Source: Veillonella sp. AM51-8BH
GTDB lineage: Bacteria > Bacillota > Negativicutes > Veillonellales > Veillonellaceae
Reading direction: 5' to 3'
Length of the DNA stretch: 64,000 nucleotides
Assembly (NCBI RefSeq): GCF_003463825.1
Contig: NZ_QSDY01000001.1
Location: 31,529-95,528, forward strand
In this document: positions 1-10,602 of the stretch, one piece after another
Numbering within the stretch: position 1 is the stretch's first letter
Layout of the letters: every line of letters starts with the position of its first letter
Program-made: the position numbers and the translations under genes
The notes under the pieces: model-generated
The model's input: the letters and a program-made list of their open reading frames with translations, nothing else
The model's database searches: none
What the model was told of the DNA's origin: nothing

Positions 1-1
1 T

Positions 2-109
2 ATTGGTCCTGGCCTAGCTAACGATATTGTAGCCATCTTCATGGAAACAGAGTTCGAAGGTGGTCGTCATGCACGTCGGGTAGAGAAAATTAAAGCACTA
101 GAGAAGTAA
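2..109 (+). CDS. rpiB: Ribose-5-phosphate isomerase B, C-terminal end (partial)
   Basis: Only the last 35 codons are inside the window; the gene enters from the left edge. The visible residues read IGPGLANDIV...FEGGRHARRVEKI, which is the conserved C-terminus of RpiB/LacAB isomerases, where the GGRHARRV segment lies near the sugar-phosphate site. RpiB interconverts ribose-5-phosphate and ribulose-5-phosphate in the pentose phosphate pathway. It lies 45 bp upstream of glyA on the same strand, so the two may be co-transcribed. The assignment rests on a short tail, but the motif is distinctive. Confidence 0.85.
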   Translation: MGPGLANDIVAIFMETEFEGGRHARRVEKIKALEK

Positions 110-154
110 TACATCATTACCTATATATATTCGTTTTGCACGAGGAGGATACTC

Positions 155-1387
155 ATGAGTTTCTTAGAAAAACAAGACCCTAATATTCAAGCTGTTATCA
201 ATCAAGAATTAGCACGCCAACGCGATAAATTAGAAATGATCGCTTCTGAAAACTTTGTTTCTCAAGCAGTAATGGAAGCTCAAGGTAGCGTATTGACTAA
301 CAAATATGCAGAAGGGTATCCTGGTAAACGTTATTATGGCGGTTGTGAAAATGTTGATGTTATCGAAACATTAGCTATTGAACGTGCAAAACGCTTGTTC
401 GGTGCAGAACATGCAAACGTACAACCTCACTCTGGTTCTCAAGCAAACTTTGGCGTGTATTTCGCATTATTACAACCAGGCGACACTATTGTGGGTATGA
501 ACTTGTCCCATGGTGGTCACTTAACTCATGGTTCTCCTGTTAACGTATCTGGTACATATTTCAACGTAGTACCTTACGGTGTAGATGCAGAAACTCAACA
601 AATCGACTATGATGAGTTCCGTAAAATCGTTTTAGAAGCAAAACCTAAATTGATTATCGCTGGTGGTAGTGCTTATAGCCGTCAAATTGACTTCAAAAAA
701 ATGGCTGATGTAGCTCATGAAGTTGATGCTATCTTCATGGTAGATATGGCTCACTTTGCTGGCCTTGTAGCAGCAGGTTTACATCCAAATCCTGTAGAAT
801 ATGCTGATATCGTTACAACAACAACTCATAAAACATTACGTGGTCCTCGTGGCGGTATGATTCTTTGCAAAGAAAAATATGCAAAAGCAATCGACAAAGC
901 TATCTTCCCTGGTATTCAAGGTGGTCCTTTGATGCATGTTATTGCTGCTAAAGCTGTAGCATTTGGTGAAGCATTACAACCTGAGTTTAAAGTATATGCA
1001 CAACAAGTTATCGATAATGCAAAAGCATTGGCTGCTGCATTGCAAGATAAAGGCTTAACAATTGTTTCTGGCGGTACAGATACTCACGTTATGCTTGTGG
1101 ATGTTCGCAATACTGGTCTAACAGGTAAAGAAGCAGAACACTTACTTGATGAAGTAGGTATTACATGTAATAAGAATACAATTCCATTCGATCCTGCTAG
1201 CCCATTTGTAACAAGCGGTATCCGTCTTGGTACACCAGCTCTTACAACACGTGGCTTACAAGTAAAAGATATGGAAGAAATTGCAGACATCATTGCAACT
1301 GTTCTTAAAAATCCTGAAGATAAAGCAATTCACGAAGAAGCAAGCAAACGTGTGGCAGCACTTTGTGAAGCGTATCCTTTATACTAA
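155..1387 (+). CDS. glyA: Serine hydroxymethyltransferase
   Basis: A 410-residue protein of the usual length for bacterial GlyA. It is a cytoplasmic PLP enzyme that converts serine and tetrahydrofolate to glycine and methylene-THF, the main entry of one-carbon units. Visible signatures are SENFVS near residue 31, [13 protein letters not shown] near 51-63, HSGSQAN near 92, and the PLP-lysine motif [14 protein letters not shown] with Lys at about 226. The ATG follows a strong GAGGAGG Shine-Dalgarno at 142-148. It follows rpiB closely and is closed by a hairpin terminator at 1447-1476. No riboswitch is visible in the short upstream gap. Confidence 0.97.
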   Translation: MSFLEKQDPNIQAVINQELARQRDKLEMIASENFVSQAVMEAQGSVLTNKYAEGYPGKRYYGGCENVDVIETLAIERAKRLFGAEHANVQPHSGSQANFGVYFALLQPGDTIVGMNLSHGGHLTHGSPVNVSGTYFNVVPYGVDAETQQIDYDEFRKIVLEAKPKLIIAGGSAYSRQIDFKKMADVAHEVDAIFMVDMAHFAGLVAAGLHPNPVEYADIVTTTTHKTLRGPRGGMILCKEKYAKAIDKAIFPGIQGGPLMHVIAAKAVAFGEALQPEFKVYAQQVIDNAKALAAALQDKGLTIVSGGTDTHVMLVDVRNTGLTGKEAEHLLDEVGITCNKNTIPFDPASPFVTSGIRLGTPALTTRGLQVKDMEEIADIIATVLKNPEDKAIHEEASKRVAALCEAYPLY

Positions 1388-1446
1388 TCTATTAGATTCA
1401 CTATAACAATTACATATTTGTAGTTCTATAAGCCTATAAGTAGCAT

Positions 1447-1476
1447 AAAAGGGGTGTGCCGAGACACATCCCTTTT
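1447..1476 (+). terminator. Hairpin terminator after glyA
   Basis: A 12-bp stem (1447-1458 with 1465-1476, one G-T wobble) around a CCGAGA loop, ending in TTTT and a further T-rich stretch. It lies 59 bp after the glyA stop and separates glyA from upp. Confidence 0.8.
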
Positions 1477-1553
1477 AATATTTTTATGGCATGATTTATT
1501 AATCTGTGATAGAGTAAATATGAATATTAAATGGATACCGATAGGGTATGTAA

Positions 1554-2201
<648 letters not shown>

Positions 2202-2212
2202 TATAATCATAT

Positions 2213-2267
2213 AAAACGACATAATTTAGGTACAAAGTTGTATAAAATATCTAAATTATGTCGTTTT
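2213..2267 (+). terminator. Hairpin terminator after upp
   Basis: A perfect 17-bp inverted repeat (2213-2229 with 2251-2267) flanked by A and T runs around a 21-nt loop, directly after the upp stop. It isolates upp from the glycolytic operon. Confidence 0.8.
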
Positions 2268-2280
2268 CTCCTATAAAGTC

Positions 2281-2309
2281 TTGAATAAAATCTACATAGG
2301 GTATACAAT
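2281..2309 (+). promoter_or_regulatory. Promoter of the cggR-gap glycolytic operon
   Basis: A -35 box TTGAAT at 2281-2286 and a -10 box TACAAT at 2304-2309 are separated by 17 bp. It lies just upstream of the CggR-like operator repeats, the same promoter-then-operator order as in Bacillus subtilis. Confidence 0.65.
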
Positions 2310-2339
2310 ACAGATGTAAAAGTATTTTTTTATTTTAGG

Positions 2340-2376
2340 TGGGACGAATTTTGTTCACATGGGACGAAAAACGATT
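2340..2376 (+). promoter_or_regulatory. CggR operator (two direct repeats, 20-bp period)
   Basis: GGGACGA occurs at 2341-2347 and again at 2361-2367, exactly 20 bp apart. Each is followed after about six bases by a TG/CG-TTC-like half (TGTTC, CGATTC). This fits the known B. subtilis CggR operator, two direct CGGGAC-N6-TGTC units with a 20-bp period downstream of the promoter. A further GGGAC at 2401-2405, 40 bp further on and overlapping the ribosome binding site, may be a degenerate extra unit. Fructose-1,6-bisphosphate is the inducer in the known system; its effect here is inferred. Confidence 0.7.
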
Positions 2377-2408
2377 CATACAATCCTAACGGGTAAAGGA
2401 GGGACCCG

Positions 2409-3433
2409 ATGAACGAGTTTCTAATGATATGTGAACGTATTGTTCCTGAAATCGTTAGTGTATTAAAGGAGCGATACAAAATATTAAACCACCTAGTTTA
2501 TGAAGAGCCTATAGGCCGTAGGACATTAGCTACTGCAACGGACCTTCCAGAGCGAACCGTACGAAGTCATATTGAGTTAATGCGTGCTAATGGTCTTGTA
2601 GACATTTATAAACCAGGAATTTTTCTCACTGATGAGGGACATACAATTGTTCCAAAGTTGCGAAATTTTTTAAATGAATTAGATCGTATTAACGAGCTAG
2701 AACATCGATTGACTGAAGCACTTCATATCGATAGGGTAATCATCACTCCCACAGAAGGAACGTTGATGGTTAAAAAGTTAGGTTTTGCAGCAGTAAAGTT
2801 ATTACAGGAATTATTAGAGCCTGACTCTGTAGTTGCTATTAGTGGTGGCAGTACAATGGCTGCAGTAGCCGAAGAGATGCCTGTATTACCATTTAATCCT
2901 ATTGTTGTACCTGCCGTGGGGGCGTTGGTGAGGTAGTTGAATATCAAGCTAACGTAATTGCTTCAGTGCTAGCTGAACGACTTCGTGGGACCTATAAAAT
3001 GCTTCATTTACCTGATGGGCTTTCACAAGACTCATTGCATATGCTCATGACTTGCGAACCTCAAATTAAGGAAATTGGGGACCTCATTAGTAGGACTGAC
3101 GTATTGTTGTTTGGTATTGGTACAGCTATGCGTATGGCGGATCAGCGCCATATAGCTGATGATGTGCGTAAGCAGTTAGTAGATAATCATGCTGTTGGCG
3201 AAGCTCTTGGTCAATATTGCGATATAGATGGTAAGTTGATTTATTCCACTAATAATATTGGTTTATCACTTCCGGATGTTGTAAAAATCCCAAATGTGAT
3301 TGCTGTGGCTGGTGGCCAAGATAAATCGAGTGCCATTATTGGTGTTATGAGAGCTTGTCAAAAAGGCATACTTATCATTGATGAGCAAGCTGCAGAAGGT
3401 ATGCGTCAATTGTTACAAATTTCAGCGTTATAA
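2409..3433 (+). CDS. cggR: Central glycolytic genes regulator CggR (single-base frame disruption)
   Basis: A SorC/DeoR-family repressor of the gap operon, about 341 residues once the frame is repaired, close to B. subtilis CggR. An N-terminal winged helix-turn-helix lies near residues 28-65 (ERTVRSHIELMRANGLV). It is followed by the sugar-phosphate effector domain (ISGGSTMAAVAEEM near 140). The frame breaks at about 2913-2916: the expected VPARGG reads VPAVGA because one C of GCCCGTGGG is missing. The second part continues as EYQANVIASVLAERLRG to the stop at 3433. The ATG follows AAAGGAGGGA. It heads the glycolytic operon behind its own operator. I infer a sequencing error, but a real loss of repressor is possible. 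Confidence 0.85.
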
Positions 3434-3491
3434 GTGAAGTTAGTAGTTAAATATTTTGTTAGAATATTTTTGTTATTAGGAGGATCTAACA

Positions 3492-4502
3492 ATGGCAGTA
3501 AAAGTTGGTATTAACGGTTTTGGTCGTATTGGTAAATGTGTAGTACGTGCAGCGATTAACAATCCTGACGTAGACGTTGTAGCAATCAATGCTACTGGCG
3601 ATAATGAAGGTACTGCATTATTGTTAAAATATGACTCTGTTCATGGCACAATTCCTAACGAAGTAACATTTGATGAAGAAAATATCTACGTTGATGGTAA
3701 AAAAATTCGCGTATTCCATGACCGCGATGCTTCTAAATTGCCTTGGTCTGAAGAAGGCGTTGAAATTGTTATGGAATGTACTGGTAAATATCGTGATGCA
3801 GAGGAAGCAAAAGTTCATTTGAATCAACCTACTGTAAAAAAAGTATTAATTTCTGCACCTGGTAAAAACGAAGACTTAACAATGGTTATGGGTGTTAACC
3901 AAGATATGTACGATCCTGCAAAACACCACATCATCTCCAATGCATCTTGCACAACAAACTGCTTGGCTCCATTCGCTAAAGTATTATGTGATGAATTCGG
4001 CATTAAACGTGGCATGATGACAACTATTCATTCCTATACTAATGACCAAAAAATTCTTGATGCGCGTCATAAAGACCCTCGCCGTGCTCGTGCAGCAGCT
4101 ATGTCTATCATTCCTACAACAACTGGTGCAGCAAAAGCTGTTGCTAAAGTATTGCCTCAATTAAAAGGTAAATTAGATGGCTTTGCATTGCGCGTTCCAA
4201 CTCCAGACGTATCTGCTACAGATCTTGTTTGCGAACTTGAAAAACCTGCAACTAAAGAAGAAATCAATGAAGCATTCCGCAAAGCAGCTGCTGGCGAATT
4301 AAAAGGTATCTTAGGTGTATCTGATGTGCCATTAGTATCTTGTGACTTCAGCTCCGATCCACGTAGCTCCATTGTTGACGCTGATTTAACAATGGTTATG
4401 GATGGCAATATGGTAAAAGTTGTTTCTTGGTATGATAACGAATGGGGTTACTCCGAACGTCTTATCGACATGGCAGCATTCGTAGCAAGCAAAGGCTTAT
4501 AA
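3492..4502 (+). CDS. gap: Glyceraldehyde-3-phosphate dehydrogenase (likely NADP-accepting)
   Basis: A 336-residue type I GAPDH; it interconverts glyceraldehyde-3-phosphate and 1,3-bisphosphoglycerate. The Rossmann motif GINGFGRIG is at residues 7-15 and the catalytic ASCTTNC has Cys at about 153. The usual NAD-selecting Asp (NDLTD in B. subtilis GapA) is replaced: the segment reads INATGD with Ala at 34. The usual Leu-Pro after SYTNDQ is Ala-Arg (LDARHKD, 191-192). The INATGD and LDARHKD segments resemble cyanobacterial/plastid NAD(P) GAPDHs. It follows cggR by 58 bp with an AGGAGG ribosome site, and pgk follows after 13 bp. Cofactor use is inferred from residues only. Confidence 0.96.
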   Translation: MAVKVGINGFGRIGKCVVRAAINNPDVDVVAINATGDNEGTALLLKYDSVHGTIPNEVTFDEENIYVDGKKIRVFHDRDASKLPWSEEGVEIVMECTGKYRDAEEAKVHLNQPTVKKVLISAPGKNEDLTMVMGVNQDMYDPAKHHIISNASCTTNCLAPFAKVLCDEFGIKRGMMTTIHSYTNDQKILDARHKDPRRARAAAMSIIPTTTGAAKAVAKVLPQLKGKLDGFALRVPTPDVSATDLVCELEKPATKEEINEAFRKAAAGELKGILGVSDVPLVSCDFSSDPRSSIVDADLTMVMDGNMVKVVSWYDNEWGYSERLIDMAAFVASKGL

Positions 4503-4515
4503 TCGGGAGGCTTTG

Positions 4516-5694
4516 ATGAAACAAACAATCGAAGGTTTACAAGTAGATAATAAAACAGTATTTGTTCGTGTTGATTTTAATGTTCCTATGAAAGACGGTG
4601 TCATCACTGATGACACTCGTATTCGTAGTGCATTACCTACTATCAATTATTTAATTGAAAAAGGGGCAAAGGTAATTCTTGCTTCTCACTTTGGTCGTCC
4701 AAAAGGGGAACGCAAACCTGAAATGTCTTTGGCACTATGTGCAAAACATTTGTCTGAGCTTATCAACAAGCCAGTAGCATTCGTAGATGACTGCATTGGC
4801 CCTAAGGTTGAAGCGGCTGTAAAAGCATTACAACCTAGCGATATATTGATGCTTGAAAACTTGCGTTACCATAATGAAGAAACTAAAAACGACCCTGAAT
4901 TTGCTAAACAATTGGCATCTCTTGCTGATGTAGCAATCAACGATGCATTCGGTGTATCTCACCGAAATGCAGCATCCGTAGTTGGTATTGCTGACTATAT
5001 CCCTATGGCAGCAGGTTTCTTGCTCAAAAAAGAAATTGATGCATTAAGTGCAGCTGTAGTTCATCCTAAAACACCTATGGCGGCAATCATTGGTGGTGCA
5101 AAAGTAACAGATAAAATTTCTGTTATTTCTAACCTTTTGCCTAAGGTTGATGTAATGATCATCGGCGGTGGCATGGCTAATGCGTTCATTAAAGCACAAG
5201 GCTGCAATATTGGTAGCTCCTTATTTGAAGAAGGTCAAGAAGCTATTGCTACAGATCTTGTTATGGAAGCTCGCGTAGCAGGTGCTAAATTATTGACACC
5301 TATCGATGCTGTAGTAGCTGATGCTTTCAGCAACGACGCTAACACTAAAATCGTTGACGTTGAAAATATTGAAGATGGTTGGATGATTCTAGATATTGGT
5401 CCTAAAACACGGGAGCTCTATGTAGAAGCATTGGCGCCAATGAAGACTATTATTTGGAATGGTCCTATGGGCGTATTTGAAATGGAAAACTTTGCAGCTG
5501 GTACTAATGCAGTAGCAAAAGCTGTAGCTGAATCCGATGCGATGACTATCGTTGGTGGTGGCGACTCTGTAGCGGCTATTGAAAAAAGTGGCTTAGCAGA
5601 TAAAATTAGCCATATCTCCACAGGTGGTGGTGCATCTTTAGAATTCTTAGAAGGCAAAATTCTACCAGGTATTGCTGCATTGTCTGAGGCATAA
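4516..5694 (+). CDS. pgk: Phosphoglycerate kinase
   Basis: A 392-residue cytoplasmic kinase exchanging phosphate between 1,3-bisphosphoglycerate and ADP. Signatures: RVDFNVP near residue 18, substrate-site SHFGRPKG near 56, the hinge MLENLRYH near 115, and the nucleotide-binding C-terminal GGGDSVAA near 350. I chose the ATG at 4516, five bases after GGGAGG, rather than the TTG one codon earlier. It is third in the glycolytic operon, and its stop is directly followed by tpiA. Confidence 0.97.
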   Translation: MKQTIEGLQVDNKTVFVRVDFNVPMKDGVITDDTRIRSALPTINYLIEKGAKVILASHFGRPKGERKPEMSLALCAKHLSELINKPVAFVDDCIGPKVEAAVKALQPSDILMLENLRYHNEETKNDPEFAKQLASLADVAINDAFGVSHRNAASVVGIADYIPMAAGFLLKKEIDALSAAVVHPKTPMAAIIGGAKVTDKISVISNLLPKVDVMIIGGGMANAFIKAQGCNIGSSLFEEGQEAIATDLVMEARVAGAKLLTPIDAVVADAFSNDANTKIVDVENIEDGWMILDIGPKTRELYVEALAPMKTIIWNGPMGVFEMENFAAGTNAVAKAVAESDAMTIVGGGDSVAAIEKSGLADKISHISTGGGASLEFLEGKILPGIAALSEA

Positions 5695-5695
5695 T

Positions 5696-6466
5696 ATGAG
5701 AAAACCCATTATTGCAGGAAATTGGAAAATGAATGGCACCATTGCGTCTGGATCTATTCTGATCGAAGCGTTTAACAGCGTGTTAGAAGATATGGAATTA
5801 TCCTGTAATGTAGTTGTTTGCCCGCCTTTCACAGCTATCGAACGTGCTGTAGCACTGACGCGTAACACAGCGATTGAGGTAGGCGCACAAACCATGGATT
5901 ATCATGATGCTGGTGCATTCACTGGTGAAATTTCACCACTTATGCTTACAGAGGTAGGCGTCAATTATGTTATTATCGGTCACTCTGAACGCCGTGAATA
6001 TTATGGTGAAACAGATGAGACGGTAAATGCAAAAATTAAAAGTGCATTTCACCATAATTTGATACCAATAGTCTGTGTTGGTGAAAGTTTAGAACAACGT
6101 GAATCCGGTCATACTCTAGACTGGATTACATCTCAACTTAAAGGTGCTTTGGTTGACGTTCCAAAGGAACAAGTTAGCCAATTGATTATTGCGTACGAAC
6201 CAATTTGGGCTATCGGCACAGGAAAAACAGCAACTGCCGATCAAGCTGAAGAAGTATGTAAAGAAATTCGTGATTACATTCGTTCTTTATACGATGATGA
6301 GACTGCTGATGCCGTGCGTATCCAGTATGGCGGTAGTGTTAAATCCGAAAATGCTCGTGAAATCCTTGGGGAACCAAATATTGATGGTGCCCTTGTAGGT
6401 GGTGCATCTTTAGTAGTTGATGAATTTATTGATATTATTAAAGCGGCGAATGAAGTAAGCGCTTAA
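5696..6466 (+). CDS. tpiA: Triosephosphate isomerase
   Basis: A 256-residue TIM barrel interconverting dihydroxyacetone phosphate and glyceraldehyde-3-phosphate. Visible catalytic features are NWKMNG with Lys near residue 11, IGHSERR with His near 96, and AYEPIWAIGTGK with Glu near 168; the phosphate loop YGGSV is near 212. The start is the ATG at 5696, one base after the pgk stop, with GAGG inside the pgk end as ribosome site. An upstream in-frame ATG lies inside pgk and would add a non-family extension. It is fourth in the glycolytic operon. Confidence 0.97.
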   Translation: MRKPIIAGNWKMNGTIASGSILIEAFNSVLEDMELSCNVVVCPPFTAIERAVALTRNTAIEVGAQTMDYHDAGAFTGEISPLMLTEVGVNYVIIGHSERREYYGETDETVNAKIKSAFHHNLIPIVCVGESLEQRESGHTLDWITSQLKGALVDVPKEQVSQLIIAYEPIWAIGTGKTATADQAEEVCKEIRDYIRSLYDDETADAVRIQYGGSVKSENAREILGEPNIDGALVGGASLVVDEFIDIIKAANEVSA

Positions 6467-6479
6467 TATGAGGTTAAAA

Positions 6480-8005
6480 ATGGCTAAATTAAAGGCTCCC
6501 GTAATGCTAGTTATCCTAGATGGCTTTGGCATGGGAGATCAATCAGATACAACCAATGCTGTAGTACAGGCGAAGCCGCACTGTTTTAATCAATTGTGGG
6601 ATATGTATCCACATACAAAATTAGAAGCATCAGGGCTTGCAGTAGGACTTCCAGAAGGACAGATGGGGAATTCTGAGGTTGGCCATTTAAACCTTGGTTC
6701 TGGTCGTATTGTGTACCAAGATTTAACTCGTATTACTAAAGACGTTGAATCTGGTGAGTTTTATAATCGCCCTGTTATGCAGGAACTATACGAAGTTGCT
6801 AAAAAACAAAGCTTACATCTTATCGGTCTAGTATCAGATGGCAATGTACATTGCTCCTTAGAGCACATTAAGGCAGTTATTAAAGGGGCTCATGATCATG
6901 GTATTGAGCATGTTTATGTACATGCCTTGCTCGATGGTCGTGACGTAGCCCCTCAATGTGCACAAGGCTATTTAAAAGACTTAGAAGCGTATATGGCAGA
7001 GCTAAACTGTGGAAAAATTGCTACTGTGAGTGGTCGATACTATGCGATGGACCGCGATAATCGTTGGGACCGTGTGGAACTTGCTTACAATGCGATTGTA
7101 AATGGTCAAGGTGAGAGAGCCGCATCAGCCTGTGAAGCGGTGCAACAATCTTATGACAAAGATGCGGCTGATGAGTTTGTTCTTCCTACGGTAGTTGATG
7201 CTAAAGGAACGATCAAGAATGGCGATGCTGTTATCTTCTGTAATTTCCGTCCAGACCGAGGTCGTGAGCTTACAAAAGCCTTAGTGTTGCCAGACTTTGA
7301 TGGCTTTAACCGTGAACCATTATCTTTATACATGGCGACTATGACTAAATATGAAGATGGTTTACCAGTTCATATTGTGTATGAAAAGGACATTTTATCT
7401 GAAACACTAGGCGAAGTACTAAGCGTAGGTGGCTATCGTCAATTGCGTATTGCTGAAACAGAGAAATACGCTCATGTTACGTATTTCTTCAACGGCGGTA
7501 AAGAGGAACCATTTGAAGGTGAGGACCGCATACTTGTGAAATCTCCTCAAGTGGCAACCTATGATTTACAACCTGAAATGAGTGCTTATGAGGTAACTGA
7601 TAAGGTTGTAGAAGCCATTCAAGATGAAACGTATGATATGATTATCTTAAACTTTGCAAATCCAGATATGGTGGGTCATACAGGTAGCTTTGAAGCAGCT
7701 GTTAAAGCAGTTCAGGCTGTAGATACCTGCTTAGGTCGTATCGTTGAGGCTATACGCAGTAAGAATGGTCACTTGTTAATTACAGCAGATCATGGTAATG
7801 CTGAGCTTATGGTTAATCATGAAACTGGTAAGGTTCATACGGCGCATACAACAAACTTGGTTCCTTTAATTTTAATGAGTGATACCCTAAAACAGCTACA
7901 TTAGAGACTGGCAAATTATGTGATATTGCTCCTACATTATTAGACTTGGCTGGTATAGAACAACCAGAATCTATGACAGGTCATAGTTTGGTAAAAAAAG
8001 CATAA
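6480..8005 (+). CDS. gpmI: 2,3-bisphosphoglycerate-independent phosphoglycerate mutase (single-base frame disruption)
   Basis: An alkaline-phosphatase-superfamily mutase interconverting 3- and 2-phosphoglycerate, normally with two Mn ions. It is about 508 residues after repair, the usual family size. The N-terminal metal site has LVILDGFG near residue 10 and the catalytic serine in [11 protein letters not shown] near 62; the second metal site is TADHGNAE near 440. The frame breaks at 7885-7887: one C is missing from a C run, so the final 39 codons ([11 protein letters not shown]...LVKKA) are out of frame. I chose ATG 6480 because GAGG lies 6 bp before it; an in-frame ATG at 6468 has no ribosome site. 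Fifth gene of the operon. Confidence 0.92.
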
Positions 8006-8111
8006 TATAGAACTTTCACTATATTAGTAGTTAACAAGAGTTATAACCTATATGGTTTTGCTCAATATATAATATCTGTCGTATGACAGTTATCCCATTA
8101 GATTTTTATGA

Positions 8112-9404
<1,293 letters not shown>

Positions 9405-9430
9405 GATACGTTATATCTAATAGTCCAATA

Positions 9431-9456
9431 AGGGCGCCCTTCGGGGCGCCTTTTTT
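9431..9456 (+). terminator. Strong terminator after eno (TTCG tetraloop)
   Basis: GC-rich stem GGCGCCC/GGGCGCC (9433-9439 with 9444-9450), a TTCG tetraloop and a run of six T. This is a textbook intrinsic terminator closing the glycolytic block. Confidence 0.95.
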
Positions 9457-9591
9457 GTATGCCTAAAATAAAAAAGTTTTCGCTTCGTGGATTTTTAAAA
9501 ATAAAAGAGGAATTAAAGGTATGATGTCGAACCTTATAACGCCATACGCTAGTGTGAGGTAAAAACATACCGCAAGGTATAGGAGGTGACC

Positions 9592-10602
9592 ATGTATGTA
9601 GATGTAACATTAGACGATATTATTCTATATGCATTAGAGCATCATGTCAGCGATATTCACTTTGATCCAACTAAAAGTGGTGTACATATTAGATTACGAC
9701 AAGATGGATTATTACAGACGCATATGACTGTATCAAACGAAGAGGCAGATCTTATTATTAATCGTATCAAGGTATGTAGTACGTTAGATATTAGTGAAAA
9801 GCGATTGCCTCAAGATGGTCGTTGGTCTTGGAGTCATAAGGATACATCTTTAACGATGCGCGTATCTACATTGCCCAGTTTATATGGAGAAACTTTGGTG
9901 TGTCGACTTATGGGGAATGAAGGTAGTCATAAGGACCTAAAGGCGTTAGGTATGCGTGCAGATATTTTTGATCATATTGAACGGTTATTAAAACGTCCTT
10001 ATGGATTGTTACTCATCTGTGGACCTACGGGAAGTGGCAAGACTGCTACCTTATATTCGATGCTCCGCATGTTGAATTTAGAGGAAACAAAACTAATTTG
10101 CCTTGAAGATCCTGTAGAGGCAGAAATTAAAGGTGCCATCCAAATTGGTATTAACGAAAAGATTGGCTTTACCTTTGCAAAAGGGTTAAGATCTGTACTA
10201 CGTCAAGATCCAGATACGATTATGATCGGTGAGATTCGAGATAAGGAGACGGCAGAGCTGGCTGTTAAATCAGCTTTAACTGGACATCGCGTATTATCCA
10301 CCATTCATACTAATACAGCTATAGGCGTTGTAACGCGGCTCATGGATATGGGAGTAGAACCGTATTTAATTCGGGCTACCTTGATGGGTGCTATTGCACA
10401 GCGTCTAGTCAGAAAATTTGATGGTACATCGTATCATGGGCGGACTGCTCTGTTTGAATATTTAGAGATACCTGCTAATTCTCCACACTGGGACCAATTA
10501 GAAACACATTTACTACTATCATTAGAGGACTCTGCTCGTGAAGCCGTAGCTCAGCATGTTACATCTATAGAGGAGGTGCATCGTTGTGGACTCATGCTGT
10601 AA
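9592..10602 (+). CDS. Type IV pilus assembly ATPase, short GspE/PilB (ComGA-like)
   Basis: A 336-residue secretion ATPase that would power pilin polymerisation at the inner membrane. Order of motifs: the N2 region (SDIHFDP near 20), Walker A GPTGSGKTAT near 141-150, the Asp box (LICLEDPVEAEI), Walker B (DTIMIGEIRD near 206) and the His box (STIHTNTA). It lacks the long N-terminal domain of classical PilB and the four-cysteine zinc element near the C-terminus, where only a short RKFDGTSYHGR link remains. This size resembles competence ATPase ComGA. The ATG at 9592 follows AGGAGG by 5 bp. First gene of the pilus cluster; overlaps the next gene by 17 bp. Confidence 0.9.
   Translation: MYVDVTLDDIILYALEHHVSDIHFDPTKSGVHIRLRQDGLLQTHMTVSNEEADLIINRIKVCSTLDISEKRLPQDGRWSWSHKDTSLTMRVSTLPSLYGETLVCRLMGNEGSHKDLKALGMRADIFDHIERLLKRPYGLLLICGPTGSGKTATLYSMLRMLNLEETKLICLEDPVEAEIKGAIQIGINEKIGFTFAKGLRSVLRQDPDTIMIGEIRDKETAELAVKSALTGHRVLSTIHTNTAIGVVTRLMDMGVEPYLIRATLMGAIAQRLVRKFDGTSYHGRTALFEYLEIPANSPHWDQLETHLLLSLEDSAREAVAQHVTSIEEVHRCGLML

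Noticed and set aside
7861-8005. Programmed frameshift in gpmI and the other disrupted genes
   Set aside because: No slippery heptamer with downstream stem is seen at the breaks, and ten unrelated genes in 64 kb would need it; missing bases explain them more simply.
9457-9591. Cyclic-di-GMP riboswitch ahead of the pilus operon
   Set aside because: Such switches often precede pilus genes, but the gap lacks the conserved GEMM core and is too small; only a short hairpin is supported.
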